Assembly: GCA_964583765.1 (NCBI GenBank)
Contig: CAZOWW010000020.1
Span: 1-58,509, forward strand
Length of the DNA stretch: 58,509 bases
Origin: CAZOWW01 sp964583765
Lineage (GTDB): Bacteria > Actinomycetota > Actinomycetes > Actinomycetales > Kineosporiaceae
Direction of reading: 5' to 3'
Below, one piece after another: positions 16,832 through 25,389 of this stretch. The notes under the pieces were generated by a model. The model was given only the letters and a program-made list of their open reading frames with translations, did not search any database and was not told where the DNA came from. A program made the translations under genes and the position numbers. Every line of letters begins with the position of its first letter. Position 1 is the stretch's first letter.

Positions 16832-17341
16832 ATGTCGCGAGCACGTTTTCACTTGGTGACGGGAGCGGTCCTCAACGGGGCCTCGACTCCGACGTGGCAG
16901 ATCCGAGAGGCGGGGGACGACGACCCCGCCGGTCTGGTGGCGACCGCCTGGCGGTTGCTCGGCGGCAACAACCGTGAGCTCGGCCGCAGCGCCACCGTGT
17001 TCCCCGGCGTGACGGCCGCCCGCGAGGCGATCAGCGAGTTGCGCGATCGGCTGCCTGAGGCCCTGCGCGCCTTCGCCTGCGACACCCGCACCGGCCGGTG
17101 GGGGTGGCGGCTGCTGGTGGACGGTGAGCCCCTGGCCACCTCCTCCCGGCTGTACCTGCGACACCGCGAGTGCGGGTACAACCTCGGCCAGTTCCTCGCG
17201 GGTGTCCCGGGGGCCGAGGACCCCGCGGCGGAGCCCCCCAACGGCCTCGGCGTCGTGATCGATCTACGGACAGCGGCTCCTCGCCGCCGCACCGAGGCCG
17301 TGGTCTTACCCATGGCTGCCCGGGCTGCGTGGTCGCGGTGA
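16832..17341 (+). CDS. DUF1508/YegP-like two-repeat protein, first gene of the pst-type locus
   Basis: 169 aa; the second ATG (16832) is correctly spaced from GGGAGG. Two tandem repeats have the YegP/DUF1508 pattern: AWRLLGGNNRELGRSATVFP..AAREAISELR, and GWRLLVDGEPLATSSRLYLR followed by RECGYNLGQF. Residues after 150 are basic. YegP-like proteins are small cytosolic domains of unclear role. The stop overlaps the GTG of pstC by 4 bp, so the gene is co-translated with the transporter, an uncommon companion; a regulatory or accessory role is inferred. Confidence 0.65.
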   Translation: MSRARFHLVTGAVLNGASTPTWQIREAGDDDPAGLVATAWRLLGGNNRELGRSATVFPGVTAAREAISELRDRLPEALRAFACDTRTGRWGWRLLVDGEPLATSSRLYLRHRECGYNLGQFLAGVPGAEDPAAEPPNGLGVVIDLRTAAPRRRTEAVVLPMAARAAWSR

Positions 17342-18438
17342 CCGAACATCCGAGCAGCTCTGGCGTCACGAACGGCCCCGTGGTCCCGAAAAGTCTCATG
17401 GTCCCGAACAACACAGTTGTTTCGGCCACCGCGGTCGTCGCGACGCGCACCGACCGCGATCGCCGCTCCCGGGTGCGTCCCGGACGCCGAGCAGGGCTGG
17501 CCGATCGCACCTTCCAGGGCGTCTCCTGGGCGAGCGGGATGCTCGTGCTGGCAATCATGGGGATGGTCGGGCTCTTCCTGAACTTCCGCGCCGCCCAGGC
17601 GCTCTCCGTGGCCGGCTGGCGGTTCCTGACCACCCAGGCCTGGGAGCCGGACTCGCACAACTTCGGCATCGCGGCGATCCTCTTCGGCACGGTCCTGATC
17701 GGGGTGACCGCCCTGACCATCGCGGTCCCGTTCTCCCTGGCCACCGCGCTCTACATCTCCGAGTACGCCCCTCGCAAGCTGCGCCGGACCTTCACCAGCC
17801 TGGTCGACCTCATGGCCGCGGTGCCCAGCGTGGTCTACGGCCTCTGGGGCGCCTACCTGCTGCAGCCGCACGTCGTGGGGCTCGCCCGGTGGATCTCCAC
17901 CTACTTCGGCTGGGTCCCGTTCCTGCGCGTGGACGGGGTGGACCCGCGTGACCCGCTGGCCACCGAGACCGTCTACACCTCCTCCACCTTCATCGCGGGG
18001 ATCGTCGTCGCAATGATGATCACTCCGATCACCAGCTCGGTGATGCGTGAGGCCTTCATGCAGGCGCCGCTGGGGGAACGGGAGGGCGCCTACGCCCTCG
18101 GCGCGACCCGGTGGGGCATGATCCGCGCGGTGGTGCTGCCCTACGGCAAGGGCGGCGCGATCGGCGGGACCATGCTCGGCCTCGGCCGCGCGCTGGGGGA
18201 GACCATCGCCGTGGTGATGATCATCTCGCCGGTCTTCGTGATCCAGCCTCACATCCTCCAGAACGGCGCCATCTCGGTCTCGGCCCTGATCGTCCTGCGC
18301 CGCGGTGAGGCCGGTCAGTTCGCCCTGTCGGCGCTCTTCGCCGCGGGCCTGGCCCTGTTCCTGATGACCCTGCTCGTCAACTTCATCGCGTCCTCGATCG
18401 TGGCGCGCAGCCGCTCCGGCGCAGGAAGCGAGGCCTGA
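17338..18438 (+). CDS. pstC: Phosphate-type ABC transporter permease PstC
   Basis: 366 aa from the overlapping GTG at 17338 (an internal ATG at 17398 is the alternative). About 65 cytoplasmic residues precede the first membrane helix (ASGMLVLAIMGMVGLFLNF). Six helices, with the periplasmic segment and the EAA coupling loop EREGAYALGATRWGMIRAVV followed by GGTMLGLGRALGET, diagnostic of PstC. It pairs with the PstA half of the next gene and with PstB at 32619. Membrane-embedded import of phosphate or a related anion. Length exceeds typical PstC (about 310-330) because of the N-terminal extension. Confidence 0.92.
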   Translation: MTEHPSSSGVTNGPVVPKSLMVPNNTVVSATAVVATRTDRDRRSRVRPGRRAGLADRTFQGVSWASGMLVLAIMGMVGLFLNFRAAQALSVAGWRFLTTQAWEPDSHNFGIAAILFGTVLIGVTALTIAVPFSLATALYISEYAPRKLRRTFTSLVDLMAAVPSVVYGLWGAYLLQPHVVGLARWISTYFGWVPFLRVDGVDPRDPLATETVYTSSTFIAGIVVAMMITPITSSVMREAFMQAPLGEREGAYALGATRWGMIRAVVLPYGKGGAIGGTMLGLGRALGETIAVVMIISPVFVIQPHILQNGAISVSALIVLRRGEAGQFALSALFAAGLALFLMTLLVNFIASSIVARSRSGAGSEA

Positions 18439-18441
18439 CTC

Positions 18442-21438
18442 ATGACCGCCCCCCTTGCCGCGGGCTCCGCCGACACTGCAGCCGGTACCACCCAGGTCCT
18501 CCCGGCCGCCGCGCCGCGACCTTCGCGGACCGCTCTGCCCGCACAGACCACCCTGCACGAGCGGGCCGCCGGGGCACCGCCCCGCCCCCGCCCCGTGAGC
18601 GGGGCCCGGGCCTCGGACGTCATGGCCGTGCTCGGTGCGCTCGCCGCGGCGCTGGGCATCACCTGGCTCCTGTTCACCGAACTGGCGCCCTTCTCCGGTG
18701 CCCTCGGCGCGTTCGTCGTCGCCTTCCTCGCGTTCGTCGCGGTGTACGCGGTGCTCGTCTCCATGGACGAGAGCAGCCAGGCGGTGCGGGACCGGGTGGC
18801 GTCCGTGGTGATCCACGGATTGGCCGCCCTGCTCCTGACCGGGCTGGTCTTCGTGATCGTGTACGTCTTCTACCGGGGGTCGGGCGCCCTGGCGCACGCC
18901 AACTTCTACGTCGACGACATGTCCGTCACCGGGCCGCTGGATCCCCTCACCCACGGCGGGATCGCGCACGGGATTGCCGGCACCCTCGAGCAGATCACGA
19001 TCTCGCTGATCATCACGATCCCCCTGGGTCTGACCTGCGCGGTGTTCCTCAACGAGTTCCGCGGTCCGGCGGTGCGCTTCGTGCGCACGATCGTCGAGGC
19101 GATGACGGCGCTGCCCTCGATCGTCGCGGGCCTGTTCATCTTCACCACGTACATCCTGGCGCTCGGGCGGCCGAAGTCCGGCCTGGCCGCGGCCCTGGCC
19201 CTGAGCATCATGATGCTGCCGATCATCATCCGGGCGTCGGACGTGGTCATCCGCCTCGTGCCGTCCTCCCTGAGGGAGGCGTCGCTGGCGATGGGGGCGG
19301 GGCAGTGGCGCACGGTCTGGCACGTGGTGCTGCCGACGGCCCGCTCCGGTCTGGCCACGGCGATCATCCTGGGCACCGCCCGCGGGATCGGGGAGACCTC
19401 CCCGGTGCTGCTGACCGCCGGCTTCACCCAGGACATGAACCTCGACCCGCGTCAGCACCCCCAGGTCTCGTTGCCGCTGCTCGTCTTCCAGATGTTCTCG
19501 TCCCCGGAGGAGGCCATGCGCACCCGCGCGTTCGGTGCGGCCAGCGTGCTGTTGGTACTGGTGCTCGGGCTGTTCCTGATCGCCCGGACGATCGGTGGGC
19601 GGGGCCCGGGCAACCTCACCCCGCGCCAGTTGCGCCGCCGCGACCGGCAGTCGGCGCAGGACCGCGAGCGCATGGGCAACCGCGGACGCCGGTTCGCGGT
19701 GCTCGGACTGGGTGCCGTGGTGGCCGCCTCCGTGGTGGCGGGCGGGGCGGCGGGTCCCGCCTCGGCCGCCACGTACACCCGGATCAGCGGCGCCGGATCC
19801 ACCTGGTCGGCCAATGCGATCCAGCAGTGGACGTCGAACGTGCGGGCCTCGGGGATGGTCGTGGACTACGCCTCGACCGGATCCTCGGACGGTCGCCAGC
19901 AGTTCAAGAACGACACCGTGGACTTCGGGGTCTCGGAGATCCCCTACGGCCTGACCGACGGCGGGGTGTACGACGACCCGCCGAAGCGCCCCTTCGCGTA
20001 CATCCCGATCGTCGCGGGCGGGACGTCGTTCATGTACAACCTCAAGATCGCGGGTAAGCGGGTGACCCAGCTGCGGCTCTCGGGGGAGAACATCGCCAAG
20101 ATCTTCACCGGGGTGATCACGAGCTGGGCGGACCCGGCCATCAAGGCGGACAACCCCGGGCTGAACCTGCCCGCCCGGAAGATCGTCCCGGTGGTCCGTT
20201 CGGACGGTTCGGGTACCACGGCCCAGTTCAGCCGCTACCTGGCCACGCGCTACCAGTCCCTGTGGGACGCCTACTGCCGCAAGGCCGGGCGCTCGACCCC
20301 CTGCGGAATCACCTCGCAGTACCCCACCGTCAACGGCAGCGGCTTCGTCGCCCAGGCCGGGTCGGTGAACGTGGCCGGGTACGTCGCCCAGAGCACGGGC
20401 GAGGTAGCCATCACCTACGTCGAGTACTCGTACGCGCTCAACGCCGGGTTCCCCGTGGTCAAGCTGCTCAACCAGGCCGGGTACTACGTCGAGCCGACGG
20501 CGCGCAACGTGGCGGTGGGACTGCTCAAGGCGACCATCAACAAGGACACCAGGTCCCTGAACTACCTCACCCAGAACCTGGACGGCGTCTACGCGAACCC
20601 CGACCCGCGCGCCTACCCGATGTCCAGTTACAGCTACATGATCATCCCGACCGGTCCGGACGGGCAGGGCGCGTTCACCAACGCCAAGGGCTACACCCTG
20701 GCGGCTTTCGCCGACTACTTCCTCTGCCAGGGCCAGCAGAAGGCGGACATCCTCGGGTACTCGCCGCTGCCGCTCAACCTGGTGCAGGCCGGCTTCGAGC
20801 AGATCCGCAAGATCCCCGGTGCGGACGTCGGGTCCATCGACCTGAAGTCCTGCCACAACCCGACCTTCTCCACCAACGGGAGCAACACCCTCGCCGCCTC
20901 GGCGCCCTACCCGCCCTCCTGCGACAAGAAGGGGGCACACCAGTGCGGGACCGCGGTCGCCGGTGGGGGTTCGGGCAGCGGTTCCGGCGGTGGGGGCGGT
21001 TCCGGCAGCGGGGGCGGCTCGGGTGGGGGCTCGGGTAGCGGGGGGTCGGGGTCCGGGGGTGGGAACTCGGGTTCCGGGGGAGCGACCGGCGGGGGTGGTG
21101 GCGGAGCCACCGGCGGGGGTGGGACCGGCACCGGTGCCGGCACTGGGCAGGGCACCACGGCGGGGACCGGCGGCGGGGCCGGGGACTCCTCCGGCGGCAC
21201 CGCCACGGGGAACGGCCCCGCGGTGGATGCGGACACCGGCCAGGTGGTGGCGGGCGGCAGCAGCGACGCGGGCCTGACGAACGTGGCGGGGACCACCGTG
21301 CCACTGTCCGCCGACTACACCCAGGGCGGCACCCGCACGGTTCTCATGGTGCTCGCGGTGCTGCTCCTGCTCGGAGTCTGCCTGGGTCCGCCGGTTCTGG
21401 CCCGCGCGTCCCAGCGGGGTCGGGAGCAGGGCCGATGA
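18442..21438 (+). CDS. PstA-PstS fusion: permease joined to its phosphate-binding protein, C-terminally anchored
   Basis: One uninterrupted frame of 998 aa. Residues 60-385 are PstA: six or more helices and the EAA loop REASLAMGAGQWRTVWHVVL, GTARGIGETSPVLL. A basic linker (LTPRQLRRRDRQSAQDRER) leads to RRFAVLGLGAVVAASVVAGG ending ASA-AT at 441-444, which looks like an internal signal peptide or extra helix. Residues about 445-830 are a PstS-type binding protein: SGAGSTWSANAIQQW, STGSSDGRQQF, DFGVSEIP, VVRSDGSGTTAQFSRYL. A Gly/Ser linker (about 835-925) and a final helix (LMVLAVLLLLGVCLGPPVLA) follow. An internal ATG at 19672 could give separate PstS, but no stop ends PstA, so the fusion is made or cleaved after synthesis. 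PstA and PstS are normally separate proteins. Confidence 0.9.
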   Translation: MTAPLAAGSADTAAGTTQVLPAAAPRPSRTALPAQTTLHERAAGAPPRPRPVSGARASDVMAVLGALAAALGITWLLFTELAPFSGALGAFVVAFLAFVAVYAVLVSMDESSQAVRDRVASVVIHGLAALLLTGLVFVIVYVFYRGSGALAHANFYVDDMSVTGPLDPLTHGGIAHGIAGTLEQITISLIITIPLGLTCAVFLNEFRGPAVRFVRTIVEAMTALPSIVAGLFIFTTYILALGRPKSGLAAALALSIMMLPIIIRASDVVIRLVPSSLREASLAMGAGQWRTVWHVVLPTARSGLATAIILGTARGIGETSPVLLTAGFTQDMNLDPRQHPQVSLPLLVFQMFSSPEEAMRTRAFGAASVLLVLVLGLFLIARTIGGRGPGNLTPRQLRRRDRQSAQDRERMGNRGRRFAVLGLGAVVAASVVAGGAAGPASAATYTRISGAGSTWSANAIQQWTSNVRASGMVVDYASTGSSDGRQQFKNDTVDFGVSEIPYGLTDGGVYDDPPKRPFAYIPIVAGGTSFMYNLKIAGKRVTQLRLSGENIAKIFTGVITSWADPAIKADNPGLNLPARKIVPVVRSDGSGTTAQFSRYLATRYQSLWDAYCRKAGRSTPCGITSQYPTVNGSGFVAQAGSVNVAGYVAQSTGEVAITYVEYSYALNAGFPVVKLLNQAGYYVEPTARNVAVGLLKATINKDTRSLNYLTQNLDGVYANPDPRAYPMSSYSYMIIPTGPDGQGAFTNAKGYTLAAFADYFLCQGQQKADILGYSPLPLNLVQAGFEQIRKIPGADVGSIDLKSCHNPTFSTNGSNTLAASAPYPPSCDKKGAHQCGTAVAGGGSGSGSGGGGGSGSGGGSGGGSGSGGSGSGGGNSGSGGATGGGGGGATGGGGTGTGAGTGQGTTAGTGGGAGDSSGGTATGNGPAVDADTGQVVAGGSSDAGLTNVAGTTVPLSADYTQGGTRTVLMVLAVLLLLGVCLGPPVLARASQRGREQGR

Positions 21439-24026
21439 GCGATCCGCGCCGCCGCGACGACGCCCGCTGGGCGGCCCGCCGCGACCTCCTCGTCGACCGG
21501 CTGCGCTGGGGGGTGATCGTGGCTCTGGTGGCCGAGCTCTTCCTGGCCCCGGGCAGTCCGGGGGCCAGGTTGGGGAGCACGGTCTCGGATCTGGTCGCGG
21601 TCAGGGCCACCGTGGTCACGACGGCGACCGCGGGCGCCACCACCGGCACCAGGACGAGGTCGGCGACGGCACGCGTGGCGGCCGCGACCACGAAGAAGGC
21701 GACGGCCAACGTGTCCAGCGCGGTCACCGTCTCCGGGCGCGGTGCCTTCGCCTCGCTGAAGGTGACCGTGAGCCAGACGACGCACCTGGTCGACCAGTCG
21801 GTGACGGTCACCTGGAGCGGCGGCAAGCCCACCAACGACCGCGCCGCCTTCGACATCGACTACCTGCAGCTCATGCAGTGCTGGGGGGACACCATCGCCG
21901 GTCCCGACCGCACGCAGTGCGAGTTCGGCGGCACGGTGGCCAGCGACACCCGCGGGGGTGCGTTCGCGAACAGCCGCCAGCTCACGACCGCCGCCTACGT
22001 GGACAAGGCGGAGCCCCTGACGGCGAAGAGCGCGTCAGGCGACCAGGTCTTCGTCCCCTTCCGGCCGGCCAGGGGAGCCGTCGTCTCGGGGATCGACGTC
22101 CTGAAGAACCCCTACTACGACAACACCACCACCAACGAGCAGCCCTACCAGCGCACCCGCAACGACGGCCAGGGCTACACCACCTTCGAGACGGTCACCT
22201 ACCGCGAGGCCCCGGGCCTGGACTGCGCCGACCTGGTGGGCGGCAAGCCGCGGCGGTGCTGGTTGGTGATCGTTCCCCGCGGGGAGACCGAGGTGGACGG
22301 CACCCCCCGGGCCCAGGTGCTGGCGAACGGCTCCCACCGGCTGGACACCTCACCGCTGTCGACCACCAACTGGAAGAACCGGCTGGTCGTGCCGCTGTCC
22401 TTCGAGCCGGTGGGCAACGCCTGCCCGCTCACCGCCCAGGCCAAGCCGCTGGCGGGCACGGAGATGGTGGCGGAGGCGATCTACCGCTGGCAGCCGGCGC
22501 TGTGTGCCGGGAACGCGCCCTCCTTCGACTTCTCGCAGGTCGCGGACGCGGTGGCGGACCGCACCCTGGCCACGGACACCCCGGGCATGGAGTTCGTCAC
22601 TTCGCCGGTGGACCCGGCGGACGTCCCGGAGGACCGCGTCTACACCTACGCGCCGGTCTCGGTGTCCGGCCTGACCGTCGCGGTGATGATCGAGCGGCAG
22701 ACCCCGGTGGGCGGATCCGCGGCCACCCACCTGCACGACGGGGAACGGATCACTTCGGTGAACCTGACCCAGCGCCTGGTGGCCAAGCTGCTCACCCAGT
22801 CCTACGTGTTCGGCGCACCTGGCCTGGGCACCGCCCGTTACCTGCAGAAGAACCCCTCGAACATCACCACGGACCCGGACTTCCTCGCGATCAACCCCGC
22901 GTTCAAGGGCCTGCAGTTCCAGGCGAACGTCGAACTGCTGGTGCCGGGCGGCCTGTCCGGGACCACCGAGCTGCTCTGGAACTGGATCACCTCGGACCAG
23001 ACCGCCCTCGACTTCCTGGCGGGGCTCCCGGATCCCTGGGGAATGCGGATCAACCCCTTCTACCAGGGGCTTCCCCTGCCCCGGCAGGACTTCGCCAAGA
23101 TCGACCCCTACTGCGCCGCCACCTTCCAGCAGGGTGCCCCGGCCCTGTGCACCCTGGACGAGCACCCGTTCAGCCAGGACCTGCACGACGCCGCGCGCTC
23201 GGCGGCCCGTGGCGACTCCCTGATGCGTACCTTCTGGGACGCCAACGCCCGGCCGCCGACATGGAAGAAGAAGCCCCTGCAGTTGTCCGGGCAGCGTCAG
23301 TTGCTCGCCGTGACCGACTCGGCGACCGCCCAGCGGTTCGGGCTGGTCACCGCCCGATTGCGGAACGCGGCCGGCCAGTTCGTCGCACCGACCGCCACGA
23401 GCCTGCGGGCCGGCCTGGCCCACCTGGTGCCGAGCGCCGTCCCCGGCGTCCCGGTGACCGATCCGGCCACCGCCGCCCGGGGCGCCTACCCGCTCACCGT
23501 GCTCACCTACGCGGTCACCGCGCCCAACATCCTGTCCCCGCAGGACGCCACCGCCTACGCGAACCTCGTCCGGTACGCCGTCGGCGGTGGCCAGGTGGCC
23601 GGGACCGCACCCGGAACCCTGCCGGACGGGTACGTGGCCCTGCCGGCACCCCTGCGGGCCGCGGCTCGCCATGCGGCCGCGTTGATCGCCGCCCGGGTGG
23701 GACCGCCCACCCACTCGACCACCCAGGGTTCCACCACGACCGCCCGTTCCTCGTCGAGCACCGGTCGCACCCACCGAAGCGGCGGGAACGGTAGCGGGAC
23801 CGGCGGCGGCACCACCCCGAACGACACCCCGGCCCCGGTGACCACGACGTCGGCGCCGGCCGACTCCACCACCCCCACGGTCACGAGCCACCCGGCCGTG
23901 CGCAGGACCCCCGCCGACAGCATCGGCGGCGGCCGGTTCGCGCTCGTGATCTCCCTGATCCTCGGCATGGCGGGCGCAGTTCTCGGCCCGGGCCTGTCGA
24001 GGCTGGCGCGGCGCCTCGACGGATGA
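21435..24026 (+). CDS. Large membrane-anchored protein with divergent PstS-like domain
   Basis: 863 aa, ATGA overlap with the preceding gene. An N-terminal helix (WGVIVALVAELFLAPGS) is followed by a Thr/Ala-rich segment and a long extracellular part. Residues about 90-350 contain paired Cys and no known motif. The second half resembles PstS: TVAVMIERQTPVGG, then GLVTARLRNAAGQFVAPTAT, and AYPLTVLTYAVT ... LVRYAVGGGQ ... GYVALPAPLRAAA, matching the PstS ending in which a Tyr-Pro-Leu strand precedes GYxPLP. A Ser/Thr linker and a final helix (FALVISLILGMAGAVLGPGL) with RRLDG anchor it. The canonical SDGSGTT phosphate loop is not evident, so ligand binding may differ. Likely an accessory receptor of the system. 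Confidence 0.7.
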   Translation: MSDPRRRDDARWAARRDLLVDRLRWGVIVALVAELFLAPGSPGARLGSTVSDLVAVRATVVTTATAGATTGTRTRSATARVAAATTKKATANVSSAVTVSGRGAFASLKVTVSQTTHLVDQSVTVTWSGGKPTNDRAAFDIDYLQLMQCWGDTIAGPDRTQCEFGGTVASDTRGGAFANSRQLTTAAYVDKAEPLTAKSASGDQVFVPFRPARGAVVSGIDVLKNPYYDNTTTNEQPYQRTRNDGQGYTTFETVTYREAPGLDCADLVGGKPRRCWLVIVPRGETEVDGTPRAQVLANGSHRLDTSPLSTTNWKNRLVVPLSFEPVGNACPLTAQAKPLAGTEMVAEAIYRWQPALCAGNAPSFDFSQVADAVADRTLATDTPGMEFVTSPVDPADVPEDRVYTYAPVSVSGLTVAVMIERQTPVGGSAATHLHDGERITSVNLTQRLVAKLLTQSYVFGAPGLGTARYLQKNPSNITTDPDFLAINPAFKGLQFQANVELLVPGGLSGTTELLWNWITSDQTALDFLAGLPDPWGMRINPFYQGLPLPRQDFAKIDPYCAATFQQGAPALCTLDEHPFSQDLHDAARSAARGDSLMRTFWDANARPPTWKKKPLQLSGQRQLLAVTDSATAQRFGLVTARLRNAAGQFVAPTATSLRAGLAHLVPSAVPGVPVTDPATAARGAYPLTVLTYAVTAPNILSPQDATAYANLVRYAVGGGQVAGTAPGTLPDGYVALPAPLRAAARHAAALIAARVGPPTHSTTQGSTTTARSSSSTGRTHRSGGNGSGTGGGTTPNDTPAPVTTTSAPADSTTPTVTSHPAVRRTPADSIGGGRFALVISLILGMAGAVLGPGLSRLARRLDG

Positions 24027-24178
24027 GGCGCCGTGCCAGTCGGCAACACCGCTCCGCAGATCGCACCTGCCGAAGGCCTGAACTCGCCCTGACAAGGAGA
24101 GACCGTGAGCGAGCGGACTGATCTCCCCAGAGAACACGTCGCCACGACCAGGTTAACGCAGGCAGCGAGCTGGCAGTA

Positions 24179-24198
24179 CCGCCGTCGTCCGACGGCGG
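24179..24198 (+). other. Hairpin in the leader of the second PstS-like gene
   Basis: CCGCCGTC (24179-24186)/GACGGCGG (24191-24198), 4-nt loop, 26 bp before the GTG at 24225, in a 198-bp gap. Could be a terminator for the upstream genes or a translational control element. Confidence 0.4.
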
Positions 24199-24224
24199 TC
24201 CGACTCCGCGAGAGGACCTCTCCC

Positions 24225-25325
24225 GTGAAGATCTCGAAAGCCAGTTGGGGTACGGCCGTAGGCTTCGGCCTGGTCGCCCTGTCGATCACCGGCGTGGGCG
24301 CAGCCCACGCGGACACCAACGCCGGGAGCACGAGCACCCTGGCCATGGTCGGCTCCGACACCTCGCAGGACGTCATGGAGGGCCTCTCCTCGGTCCTCAA
24401 GGACTCCTCGAACAACCCGCTGCTGTCCAACTACAAGGCGATCCCGGTCGGGCGCACCATCACCACCCGCACCGGCAACGCGAACTGTGTCTTCACCGTG
24501 GCCAAGAACTCCGGTGAGGGCCGCGACGCCCTGTCCGCCGCTCTGCGGGGGGCGACCTTCGCCGGTTCCCCGGCCACGGCCGGCGGCACCGTGGTCACCT
24601 CGGCGAACATGACCGGCTGCGTGGACGTCGCCCGCTCCTCGAGTGGCGGCAACCCGACCACCTCCCCGGGCGTCGGCACGATGACCTACGTCCCGTTCGC
24701 CACCGACTCGGTGACCTACGCAACGCTGGCCTCCAGTTCGGTGCCGCACACCCTCAACAAGTCCGACCTGGTGGCCATCTACACCGCCAACACGCCGAAC
24801 TGCATCTTCTCGCCGCTGCTGCCCTCGGCCGGATCGGGCACCCGCTCGTTCTGGGCCACCACCCTGGGCCTGTCCGACTCCTTCGGCGCGGGCGGCTGGG
24901 GCAACTGCGTCAAGGACGTCAACTCGGCCGGCACCGCGATCCAGGAGCACGACGGCCGGTTCCTGACCAACGGCCAGCAGCTCATCCCGATCTCCACGGC
25001 CCAGTTCATCGCCCAGCAGGCCGGTGTCATCTCGGACATCCGTGGCCGTGCCTCGCTCGGGTCGATCGACTTCGACGGTGCCGGTGGCGCCAACGCCATC
25101 TCGCCGGTGAGCCTGCAGCCGACCTTCGGCACCAACACCCGCCCGCTCTACAACGTGGTCTCCACCGCGGCGATCACCACGGGCGACCCGGCCTTCAACC
25201 AGAAGGTCGTGGACACCTTCGTCGGCACCACCTCGAAGGTCTGCTCCTCGACGCTGACCATCCAGCAGTACGGCCTCGCGCCGCTGGGCACCTGCGGCGA
25301 CACGAGCAAGAAGAACACCAACTGA
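24225..25325 (+). CDS. Secreted PstS-like substrate-binding protein
   Basis: 366 aa. The start at GTG 24225 places AGAGGA upstream and begins a signal peptide (MKISKASWGTAVGFGLVALS..., cleavage near AHA-DT); the longer frame from 24105 is unlikely. Type-2 periplasmic-binding fold of the PstS class: LAMVGSDTSQDVMEGL at the N-terminus (the GSDTSQ loop), VDVARSSSGGNP, FATDSVTYATL, LNKSDLVAIYTANTPNC, and SAGSGTRSFWATTLGL in place of the SDGSGTT loop. Soluble and without an anchor, unlike the fused PstS. The ligand could be phosphate or another oxyanion. Second of three PstS-related proteins in the locus. Confidence 0.8.
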   Translation: MKISKASWGTAVGFGLVALSITGVGAAHADTNAGSTSTLAMVGSDTSQDVMEGLSSVLKDSSNNPLLSNYKAIPVGRTITTRTGNANCVFTVAKNSGEGRDALSAALRGATFAGSPATAGGTVVTSANMTGCVDVARSSSGGNPTTSPGVGTMTYVPFATDSVTYATLASSSVPHTLNKSDLVAIYTANTPNCIFSPLLPSAGSGTRSFWATTLGLSDSFGAGGWGNCVKDVNSAGTAIQEHDGRFLTNGQQLIPISTAQFIAQQAGVISDIRGRASLGSIDFDGAGGANAISPVSLQPTFGTNTRPLYNVVSTAAITTGDPAFNQKVVDTFVGTTSKVCSSTLTIQQYGLAPLGTCGDTSKKNTN

Positions 25326-25389
25326 TCTGGCACCCGTATCACCCCCCGTCTGAGCACACCACTTCTGACAGGAAGGCGACACCTGCGCC

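Noticed and set aside
16849..20940. 1363-codon minus-strand open frame
   Set aside because: Lies opposite DUF1508-like, pstC and PstA-PstS genes whose motifs are unambiguous; Arg/Gly/His-rich shadow.
19672..21438. Separate pstS gene starting at the internal ATG
   Set aside because: PstA has no stop before it and the nearest AGGA is 11 bp away; kept as an alternative product, not as a separate gene.
24105..24224. 40-residue N-terminal extension of the secreted PstS-like protein
   Set aside because: It would bury the signal peptide; GTG 24225 has a good RBS and begins a normal Sec signal.
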